Below are positions 1 to 5,618 of a stretch of 10,152 bases of DNA, piece after piece; the first letter of the stretch is position 1, and the number at the start of each line of letters is the position of its first letter. The DNA is from CADEFF01 sp964569315 (GTDB taxonomy: Bacteria > Pseudomonadota > Alphaproteobacteria > Dongiales > Dongiaceae): the NCBI GenBank assembly GCA_964569315.1, contig CAZMUZ010000128.1, forward strand, positions 1-10,152, read 5' to 3'. The position numbers and the translations under genes are program-made. The notes under the pieces were generated by a model. It was given only the letters and a program-made list of their open reading frames with translations. It had not been told where the DNA came from and did no database searches.

Positions 1-2
1 AG

Positions 3-980
3 GTCAAGAAGGGCCACGGCCACGGCCATCACGGCGGCGCCTGGAAGGTCGCCTACGCCGATTTCGTGACGGCGATGATGGCCTTCTTCCTGCTGCTCTG
101 GCTGCTGAATGCGACCACCGAGGAACAGCGCCTCGGCATCGCCGACTATTTCGCCCCTTCGGTGGCTCCCGACGCCACCAGCGGGAGCGGCGGCGTGCTG
201 GGCGGTACGACCGTCGAATCGGAAGGCGCGATGCAGGACCAGTCCACCTCGCCTTCCGTCACCGTCGAGCTCACCACGCCGGTCGAGGGCGAAGGCGAGG
301 ATGCCGGCCAAGGGCCGCAACCGGACGCGGGCATCCCGGCCGCGACCGAAACGCCGGATGCAACCCGGCCACCCGACGCCACCCATACGGCCTCGGCCGC
401 CATGCCGGCGCCCGAGACGGTCACCCCGCCACCGGCCGAAATCCAGGCCCCGAACGACGCGGAGGCGCAGAAGCTCATCGAGGAGCTGGAAGAGGAGCAG
501 TTCCGCGAGGCGGAACATCAGCTCCGCCAGGCGATCCAGCAGGTTCCCGACCTCAAATCGCTGGCGCAGAACCTCATTATCGACCGTACGCCGGAAGGCA
601 TGCGCATCCAGCTCGTCGATCAGGACCAGGTCTCGATGTTCCCGCTCGGCAGCGCCGACATGATGGATCACACGCGGAAGCTGCTGCGGCTGGTCGCCGA
701 TGTGATCGATCATATGCCGAACAAGATCTCGATCTCCGGCCACACCGATTCGAAGCCGTTCGCGAACGACCAGGGCTACAGCAACTGGGAGCTTTCCGCG
801 GACCGTGCCAATGCGAGCCGGCGCGAGCTGCTCGCCATGGGCGTCGATCCGGCCCGCATCGCCTATGTGACCGGCAAGGCCGACCAGGATCCACTGCTAC
901 CGAACGACACCGCCAATCCGCGTAACCGGCGCATCAGCATCGTCCTGCTGCGCGAACATCCCGACAGCCCGGCGCCCTGA
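3..980 (+). CDS. motB: Flagellar motor stator protein MotB (5' end outside window)
   Basis: MotB pairs with MotA to form the inner-membrane stator that couples ion flow to flagellar rotation and anchors it to peptidoglycan. The reading frame is open from base 3, so the true start lies upstream; 325 residues are visible and probably only about a dozen are missing. The visible N-terminus is basic and His-rich, followed by the hallmark AWKVAYADF segment; its Asp (visible residue 20) matches the ion-binding Asp32 of E. coli MotB. A single hydrophobic helix (MMAFFLLLWLL) follows. Visible residues about 50-160 are a Pro/Ala/Thr-rich linker ending in a charged Glu-rich, coiled-coil-like stretch. The C-terminal OmpA-like peptidoglycan-binding domain includes ISISGHTDS, NWELSADRA and NPRNRRISI. 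motA is expected just upstream. Family assignment is very secure. Confidence 0.96.
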   Translation, partial: VKKGHGHGHHGGAWKVAYADFVTAMMAFFLLLWLLNATTEEQRLGIADYFAPSVAPDATSGSGGVLGGTTVESEGAMQDQSTSPSVTVELTTPVEGEGEDAGQGPQPDAGIPAATETPDATRPPDATHTASAAMPAPETVTPPPAEIQAPNDAEAQKLIEELEEEQFREAEHQLRQAIQQVPDLKSLAQNLIIDRTPEGMRIQLVDQDQVSMFPLGSADMMDHTRKLLRLVADVIDHMPNKISISGHTDSKPFANDQGYSNWELSADRANASRRELLAMGVDPARIAYVTGKADQDPLLPNDTANPRNRRISIVLLREHPDSPAP

Positions 981-1030
981 GGGCTGGCGCCCTGATGCCC
1001 ACCACCGCTCGCCGTCGGCGCCTCTTGCAA

Positions 1031-1047
1031 GCCCGACCCCGGCGGGC
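1031..1047 (+). terminator. Weak hairpin after motB, possible terminator
   Basis: A GCCCG / CGGGC stem of 5 bp with a 7-nt loop is followed by CATTTCT. It sits about 50 nt after the motB stop and before the RDD gene. The stem is short and the T run is poor, so this is only a candidate; readthrough from motB into the RDD gene remains possible. Confidence 0.2.
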
Positions 1048-1067
1048 CATTTCTAGCCAAGGTCAAT

Positions 1068-1601
1068 TTGCCGCGCCCTGGAGCGCCTTCCGCCTTGGAC
1101 AGTTCCCGCTCGTCGCTGCCCGTGCCGGCCTGGACCGGAACCCCGCCCGACGCCTTTGCCGACCCCGCGCTCTATGGCGGCATCCGCTCGCGCCGGATCT
1201 TCGGCTATCTGGTGGACCTCATCCTGATCGGCCTCATCACGGTCGCGCTCTGGTTCTTGCTCGTGCTGGTCGGCGTGCTCTCCTTCGGGCTGCTCATGCC
1301 GCTGGTGCCGCTCGGCGTGGCCGTCGTGCCGACGCTCTATCACACCTTCACGGTGGGCGGTCCCTATTCGGCGACCCCCGGCATGCGGCTCTTCGATGTG
1401 ACGGTGCGGAGCTGGACCGGGGAGCGCCCGTCGCTGCTGCAGGCCTTCCTCCTGACCGTGACGTTCCTGGTCAGCGTCGGCGTGACCGGCTTCCTCATCC
1501 TGCTGGTCTCGCTCTTCAACAGCCGCGGCCGCACTCTGCACGAACTGCTGTCCGGCACCGTCGTCGTCCGGCGCAGCGCGCTCGAGCGTCCCGGCGCCTA
1601 G
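1068..1601 (+). CDS. RDD-family integral membrane protein
   Basis: Inner-membrane protein of the RDD family; function here is unknown (some members are linked to ion transport, others only to neighbouring enzymes). The 177-residue protein shows the family order. A signature Arg/Asp pair (RRIFGYLVDL, R43 and D50) opens the first helix. Two hydrophobic stretches cover about residues 45-72 and 75-92, followed by the conserved TPGMRLFDV loop (103-111). A third hydrophobic region spans 123-150, and the typical RTLHELLSGTVVV end lies at 155-167. The chosen start is a TTG at 1068, supported by AAGG 5 nt upstream. In-frame alternatives are TTG at 1095 and GTG at 1122, which trim only a disordered N-terminus. 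The stop lies 2 bases from the stop of the convergent sulfotransferase. Confidence 0.88.
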   Translation: MPRPGAPSALDSSRSSLPVPAWTGTPPDAFADPALYGGIRSRRIFGYLVDLILIGLITVALWFLLVLVGVLSFGLLMPLVPLGVAVVPTLYHTFTVGGPYSATPGMRLFDVTVRSWTGERPSLLQAFLLTVTFLVSVGVTGFLILLVSLFNSRGRTLHELLSGTVVVRRSALERPGA

Positions 1602-1603
1602 CC

Positions 1604-2503
1604 TCAGCGCCGCCAGGCCGAAAGATCGCGTCCGAGCAGCTTTTCGAGCGCATCGACTTCGCGGGCGAAGACCCGGCGATAGAGTTCGGCATCGACGGCC
1701 GGCGTCAGCGTGCGCGTCATGGTCTTCGCGAGCCGCATGAAGTAGGCGCGCGCCTCGGGTGACGGGTTGACGATCATCCTGTCGGCGCCGGAGTTGCCGG
1801 TCCGGAAGAGGATGGTTCCGGCCGGCGACCGTCGTGTCCTTCCGGACGAGGCCTCGCCAAGAATCTGGATTACGGGCGCCTTCAGGCTGCTATCCGCCAC
1901 ATCGAGCCGGATTTTCGGGTCGGGATCGACCTCGAGAAACGCGAGCAGCGCCGCGACCGCCTTCTCCCGGTTGGCCAGGAAATCCTGCTCGAACAGCATG
2001 AAATGCATCTGTGCGCGCGGAAAATGCTCGAGATAACGCCTGATATGTCGGGTATAGCGGCCGGCGCCGACATAGGCGCGGCGCAGATCCAGATAGGATT
2101 TACCCGATCCGCGCCGGATCTCGCGCTTGATTGCGGCTGGAAAGCTGTCGGCCTCCTCCAGCAGGCGCACGCATTGCAGATAGTGCGAATGGGCCCGCTT
2201 GACCGGGTCGCGCAGGCAGAAGATCAGCTTCAACCCCGCGCCGAGATCGCGCTTCAGCCGCGGTGGCACCGCCGGCGACCGCATATATTCGGGCGTCATC
2301 TCGCCGACCGCCTTTTCGCCCCGCCATCCGGCGAACAGCACCGCCTCGTAGGCGACACGCTGCCGCATCTGGTAGTGGCGCGTGAACCAGTGGGTTTCCT
2401 TCTGGACCGGCAGGAAGATGTCGCGATGCTGCACCAGGATGCGGAAAAGCGGCGTGGTACCGGCCTTTTCGGCCCCCACGCAGATGAAATTGGGCAGCAC
2501 CAT
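1604..2503 (-). CDS. PAPS-dependent sulfotransferase domain protein
   Basis: Predicted cytoplasmic or membrane-associated sulfotransferase that would move a sulfuryl group from PAPS to an unknown acceptor, such as a glycan, lipid or small molecule. The 299-residue protein opens with the 5'-phosphosulfate loop FICVGAEKAGTTPLF (G10, K13, G15, T16, T17). The 3'-phosphate motif LIFCLRDPVKRAHSHY follows at 94-108, with R98 and S106 as the expected ligands. The intervening FLPVQKETHWF resembles the heparan-sulfate/NodH-like sulfotransferase group. The start is the ATG at 2503 because GAGGGG lies 6 nt upstream; a TTG at 2530 would add nine residues but would place that Shine-Dalgarno inside the gene. 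There is no signal peptide or membrane anchor. It stands alone on the minus strand, convergent with the RDD gene and divergent from bpt. No sulfate-activation (cysDNC) or polysaccharide genes are visible, so the acceptor cannot be guessed. Confidence 0.9.
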   Translation of the reverse strand: MVLPNFICVGAEKAGTTPLFRILVQHRDIFLPVQKETHWFTRHYQMRQRVAYEAVLFAGWRGEKAVGEMTPEYMRSPAVPPRLKRDLGAGLKLIFCLRDPVKRAHSHYLQCVRLLEEADSFPAAIKREIRRGSGKSYLDLRRAYVGAGRYTRHIRRYLEHFPRAQMHFMLFEQDFLANREKAVAALLAFLEVDPDPKIRLDVADSSLKAPVIQILGEASSGRTRRSPAGTILFRTGNSGADRMIVNPSPEARAYFMRLAKTMTRTLTPAVDAELYRRVFAREVDALEKLLGRDLSAWRR

Positions 2504-2539
2504 GCGGGTCCCCTCATCGGCCGCCGGCAACCCGCCGGC

Positions 2540-2568
2540 GCGGCCCGCCTATGCTAGCGGCGGGCCGC
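2540..2568. promoter_or_regulatory. GC-rich perfect inverted repeat in sulfotransferase/bpt divergent region
   Basis: Ten-bp perfect arms GCGGCCCGCC and GGCGGGCCGC flank a 9-nt loop TATGCTAGC. The element lies 37 nt upstream of the sulfotransferase ATG and about 120 nt upstream of bpt. It could be a leader hairpin of the minus-strand transcript or a protein-binding palindrome; the sequence does not decide which. Confidence 0.35.
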
Positions 2569-2634
2569 CGGCCGCGCCAAGCATCCGCACCGCTCGTGGC
2601 AAAGCTGCCATGGGGCTGGTTTCGCGTCGGCATA

Positions 2635-2662
2635 TTGCGCCATACTTGCGGGCCCATATATC
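2635..2662 (+). promoter_or_regulatory. Candidate sigma-70-type promoter for bpt
   Basis: A -35-like TTGCGC (2635-2640) and a -10-like TATATC (2657-2662) are separated by 16 nt. They would start transcription about 20-25 nt before the bpt ATG. The local AT-rich patch stands out from the surrounding GC-rich DNA. Assignment is by inspection only. Confidence 0.4.
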
Positions 2663-2691
2663 TGCTGGGGCGATGGCCGTAGCGTGATCCC

Positions 2692-3408
2692 ATGAGCATC
2701 CAGAATCGCACGCGTCCGCTGGCGTTCCTCGTCACGACCGAGCTGCCCTGCCCCTATCTCGCGGACAGGATGGAGCGGAAGGTCGTCACCGAGCTCAGCG
2801 GGCCGCATGGCGCGGAGATCTACGAAACGCTGTCGCGCGCCGGCTTCCGGCGCAGCCACGGCATCGCCTATCGGCCGGCCTGTCGCGGTTGCAGCGCCTG
2901 CCTGCCGGTGCGCGTCGTCAATGCCGAGTTCGATCCCGGCCGGTCGCTTCGCCGCATCGAACGGTTCAATGCCGATCTGAAATCCGCGATCCGCCCGGCC
3001 CGCGGATCGGAGGAGCAGTATCGGCTCTTCACCCGCTACCTCGAAAACCGCCACAATGACGGCGAGATGGTCGGGATGAGCCTGCAGGAATATTGCGCCA
3101 TGGTGGAGACGAGCCCGCTCGACACGCGCCTCGTCGAGTTCCGCAAGCCCGACGACAGTCTCGTCGCCTGCTGCCTTACCGACTGGACCCGCGACGGCAT
3201 CTCCGCCGTCTACAGCTTCTTCGACACGAGCGAGCCGCGCCGGAGCCTCGGCAGCTACATGGTGCTGTGGCTGATCCGCGAGGCGCAGCGGGTCGGGCTG
3301 CCTTACGTCTATCTCGGCTACTGGGTCGAAGGCAGCCGGAAGATGTCCTACAAGGCCCGCTTCCGGCCGATCGAACTCTACGGCCCCGAGGGCTGGCAGC
3401 GCGCCTGA
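2692..3408 (+). CDS. bpt: Aspartate/glutamate leucyl-tRNA-protein transferase (Bpt, ATE family)
   Basis: Transfers leucine from Leu-tRNA to proteins whose N-terminus is Asp or Glu, marking them for ClpS/ClpAP degradation in the bacterial N-degron pathway; cytosolic. The 238-residue length is typical of the bacterial enzyme. The ATE N-terminal domain shows the conserved PCPYL cysteine (C20) and the cysteine cluster ACRGCSAC (C64, C67, C70) after AYRP; this cysteine set is a family hallmark. The ATE C-terminal acyltransferase domain holds VYSFFDTSEPRRSLGSY at about 173-189 and the signature YLGYWVEGSRKMSYKARFRP at 207-226. Members of this family are often annotated as arginyltransferase; the bacterial Bpt type uses leucine, which is inferred here from family resemblance. 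The ATG at 2692 lacks a clear Shine-Dalgarno, but the N-terminus matches the family. The next gene downstream starts 107 nt later. Confidence 0.95.
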   Translation: MSIQNRTRPLAFLVTTELPCPYLADRMERKVVTELSGPHGAEIYETLSRAGFRRSHGIAYRPACRGCSACLPVRVVNAEFDPGRSLRRIERFNADLKSAIRPARGSEEQYRLFTRYLENRHNDGEMVGMSLQEYCAMVETSPLDTRLVEFRKPDDSLVACCLTDWTRDGISAVYSFFDTSEPRRSLGSYMVLWLIREAQRVGLPYVYLGYWVEGSRKMSYKARFRPIELYGPEGWQRA

Positions 3409-3515
3409 CGGCGCTGTGCCCTTCCGGCGATGCGCGTCCTACCCGCCCCTGCCGCGCTCACGACAAATCCGGCCGCATGGCCGGCGCCCGACCACATTCC
3501 CATGAGGATGGCGTC

Positions 3516-3698
3516 ATGAATCGTCGCGACTTCATCGCTGGCATCGTCGGCGGGCTCATCGTCGGCGGCGGCATCGGCTTCGGCGTCGGCAAGGGCAAGG
3601 CGCGGGAAGCCGCGAGCACCGTCGCCGCCGACGCACCGGCGACGCCCGCGGGCAGCGACTGCCCGCCCACCGGTCCGGAAGTCCCGACCGCACCCTGA
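3516..3698 (+). CDS. Small twin-arginine-like, glycine-rich membrane peptide (60 aa), unknown function
   Basis: I do not recognise this gene. It encodes 60 residues beginning MNRRDFIAG, a twin-arginine-like motif (R3, R4, then D, F) leading into a hydrophobic, very glycine-rich segment at about residues 8-25 (GIVGGLIVGGGIGFGVG). A short basic patch (KGKAR) and an Ala/Pro-rich tail with one cysteine (C49) follow. This could be a Tat-targeted or Tat-signal-like anchored peptide, or a single-pass membrane peptide with a glycine zipper. The ATG at 3516 is supported by GAGGA 7 nt upstream. The frame stays open far upstream inside bpt in another frame, so automated calling may start it much too early or miss it. 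It lies between bpt and aguB with gaps of about 100 nt on each side. Confidence 0.6.
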   Translation: MNRRDFIAGIVGGLIVGGGIGFGVGKGKAREAASTVAADAPATPAGSDCPPTGPEVPTAP

Positions 3699-3797
3699 GC
3701 CGGAGCGCCCGAGCCTGCCGGGCTGCTTGCCGCCGCCCTCCCCGATCGGTCTAATCGCCTCCCGAACGACGTGGGCTTCATCGACGAGGGTTTCCCG

Positions 3798-4712
3798 ATG
3801 GCGACAGTGACAGTGGCGGCGACGCAGTTCGCCTGCGGCTCCGACAGCGAGGCGAATATCGCCAAGGCGGAGACGATGGTGCGTCGGGCACGCGAGAAAG
3901 GCGCCGACATCGTCCTGCTGCAGGAGCTTTTCGCCACGCCCTATTTCTGCAAGGACCAGAAGCAGGCGCATTTCGCCCTCGCCTATCCGGCCGACAGCCA
4001 TCCGATGCTGGCGCGCATGAGCCGCCTCGCGGCCGAGCTCGGGGTCGCACTCCCGGTCAGCTTCTTCGAGCGCGCCAACAACGCGCATTACAACTCGGTC
4101 ATGGTGTTCGACGCCGACGGCTCGTCGCTCGGGCTCTATCGGAAGTCTCATATCCCCGACGGACCGGGCTATCAGGAGAAGTTCTACTTCAACCCGGGCG
4201 ATCTCGGCTTCAAGGTGTTTCCGACGCGCCACGGCACGATCGGCGTCGGCATCTGCTGGGACCAGTGGTTCCCGGAATGCGCGCGGTCGATGGCGCTGCA
4301 GGGGGCCGAAATCCTGTTCTATCCGACCGCGATCGGCAGCGAGCCGCAGGACGCCTCGATCGACAGCCGCGACCACTGGCAGCGCGTGATGCAGGGCCAT
4401 GCCGGCGCGAACCTCGTGCCGGTCGTGGCCTCGAACCGCATCGGCCGCGAGCAGGGCGAGGCTTGCGCCCTTACCTTCTACGGGTCCTCCTTCATCGCCG
4501 GGCCGCTCGGCGACAAGGTCGCGGAGGCCGGGCGCGAGGAGGAAACCGTCCTGACGGCGCGCTTCGATCTCGAAGCGCTCCGCATCCAGCGCGCTTCCTG
4601 GGGCCTCTACCGCGATCGCCGGCCCGAGCTCTATGGCGCGCTGCAGACCCTCGACGGCAGCCATGCCCATGCCGCGTCGGGCCAATCCGCGAACGGCCGC
4701 ACGGCGCGTTAG
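3798..4712 (+). CDS. aguB: N-carbamoylputrescine amidase (AguB, nitrilase superfamily)
   Basis: Hydrolyses N-carbamoylputrescine to putrescine, CO2 and ammonia, the last step of the arginine/agmatine route to polyamines; cytosolic. The 304-residue protein has the complete nitrilase-superfamily catalytic triad: E43 in LLQELF, K116 in YRKSHIPDG and C153 in GVGICWDQWFPE. AguB-specific resemblance is strong: TPYFCKDQ at 47-54, YPTAIGSEP after the nucleophile, DHWQRVMQGHA, ASNRIG, FYGSSFIAGP and WGLYRDRRPELY near the end. The ATG at 3798 is preceded by GAGGG at 7 nt; an ATG-like upstream extension of nine residues is less likely. The partner agmatine deiminase (aguA) is not in the window. The stop is 9 nt from the stop of the convergent SDR gene, with no terminator between them. 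Confidence 0.93.
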   Translation: MATVTVAATQFACGSDSEANIAKAETMVRRAREKGADIVLLQELFATPYFCKDQKQAHFALAYPADSHPMLARMSRLAAELGVALPVSFFERANNAHYNSVMVFDADGSSLGLYRKSHIPDGPGYQEKFYFNPGDLGFKVFPTRHGTIGVGICWDQWFPECARSMALQGAEILFYPTAIGSEPQDASIDSRDHWQRVMQGHAGANLVPVVASNRIGREQGEACALTFYGSSFIAGPLGDKVAEAGREEETVLTARFDLEALRIQRASWGLYRDRRPELYGALQTLDGSHAHAASGQSANGRTAR

Positions 4713-4721
4713 GCTCGCGGG

Positions 4722-5474
4722 TCAGGCGGCGGTGTTCCCGCCATCGACGGACAGCATCGCGCCGGTCATGTAGGAAGACGCATCGGAGGCGAGGAAAATC
4801 ACCGCTTTCGCGATCTCCTCCGGCCGGCCCACGCGCCCCATGGGGATATGGCGTCCGAGGAAGGCCAGCCCCTCCGCCTGGCTCATGCCACGCGAGGCGA
4901 TGCCGCCGGCCAGCATGGGCGTGTCGATATCGCCCGGGCAGACGCAGTTGATCCGGATGTTGTCCGCGGCATGATCGACGGCGATGGCGCGCGTCATCTG
5001 CGCAACGGCGCCCTTCGTCGCGCAGTAGGCGAAGGCGTTGCGGCCGCCGACCAGCGCCCAGTCCGACCCGATATTGACGATCACGCCGCCGCCTTGTCGT
5101 TTCATCTGACGCACGGCGGCACGGCTCATGGTGAAGACGCCGGTGACGTTGACCGCGACGATGCGTTCCCATTCCTCGTCGGTCGTGGTGGCGACGGTGC
5201 CGCGATAGATCATGCCGGCGTTGTTCACCACGACGTCGAGCCGGCCGAAGGCGGCGACCGCGGCACCCACCAGCCGGTCCGATGCGCCCGGCGTCGCGAG
5301 GTCGGCCGCCATGAACACTGTATCCGGACCGCAGGCTTCGCGCACCGCCTCGCCCCGCGCCTCCGACCGCCCGGTCAGGAACAGCTTCGCACCCGCCGCC
5401 GCCGCGGCCGCGGCGATGGCCGCGCCGATGCCGGAAGTGGCACCGGTAATCAACATCGTCTTGCCGGATAACAT
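4722..5474 (-). CDS. SDR-family NAD(P)-dependent oxidoreductase (FabG-like)
   Basis: Classical short-chain dehydrogenase/reductase of 250 residues, the usual length. The cofactor loop is TGATSGIG (10-17), then AADL with D58, and NNAG at 84-87. The catalytic tetrad is N109, S137, Y150 and K154 (YCATK). PGDIDTPM at 180-187 and the typical C-terminal YMTGAMLSVDGG are also present. The substrate is unknown: 3-oxoacyl, sugar and alcohol dehydrogenases all share this pattern. The frame runs open far upstream, antisense to the acyl-CoA ligase, but homology begins at MLSGKTMLITG, so the ATG at 5474 is chosen; AAGGGGG lies about 11 nt upstream. It is divergent from the acyl-CoA ligase across 144 nt. 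Joint action in acyl or alcohol metabolism is possible but unproven. Confidence 0.9.
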   Translation of the reverse strand: MLSGKTMLITGATSGIGAAIAAAAAAAGAKLFLTGRSEARGEAVREACGPDTVFMAADLATPGASDRLVGAAVAAFGRLDVVVNNAGMIYRGTVATTTDEEWERIVAVNVTGVFTMSRAAVRQMKRQGGGVIVNIGSDWALVGGRNAFAYCATKGAVAQMTRAIAVDHAADNIRINCVCPGDIDTPMLAGGIASRGMSQAEGLAFLGRHIPMGRVGRPEEIAKAVIFLASDASSYMTGAMLSVDGGNTAA

Positions 5475-5527
5475 GATCGAGCCGACCCCCTTCGCCCTGC
5501 CGCGCCGCCCATGATTTCGCCGCTGCG

Positions 5528-5550
5528 CCGTGCCATACTGCCCGGCACGG
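5528..5550. promoter_or_regulatory. Inverted repeat in SDR/acyl-CoA ligase divergent region
   Basis: Seven-bp perfect arms CCGTGCC and GGCACGG are separated by 9 nt (ATACTGCCC), 54 nt before the SDR ATG and 68 nt before the ligase ATG. A separate 10-bp perfect palindrome, CGGGGCCCCG, follows at 5563-5572. The size and position suit an operator controlling both genes, but no regulator gene is adjacent. Confidence 0.35.
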
Positions 5551-5618
5551 TCTGCCGCGTCACGGGGCCCCGAAAGAAGGCCGGCGGGGCGGACATCTCC
5601 GGGGGAGGGGAACGCCGC

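Noticed and set aside
995..1762. 255-codon plus-strand open frame overlapping the RDD gene
   Set aside because: Arg/Ala/Pro-rich shadow frame; the RDD protein in the adjacent frame shows the full family signature.
2003..2557. 184-codon plus-strand open frame antisense to the sulfotransferase
   Set aside because: The minus-strand frame has both PAPS-binding motifs; the plus-strand product has no recognisable feature.
3469..3484. CCGGCC-gcat-GGCCGG hairpin between bpt and the small peptide gene
   Set aside because: It has only six bp and no T run; such short dyads are common by chance at this GC content.
3704..3726. Possible terminator hairpin between the small peptide gene and aguB
   Set aside because: The CCCG/CGGG stem needs a bulge to extend and no U tract follows; not convincing.
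3378..4685. 435-codon minus-strand open frame over aguB and the small peptide gene
   Set aside because: It is antisense to a highly conserved AguB and has no recognisable motif; GC-rich third positions explain the lack of stops.
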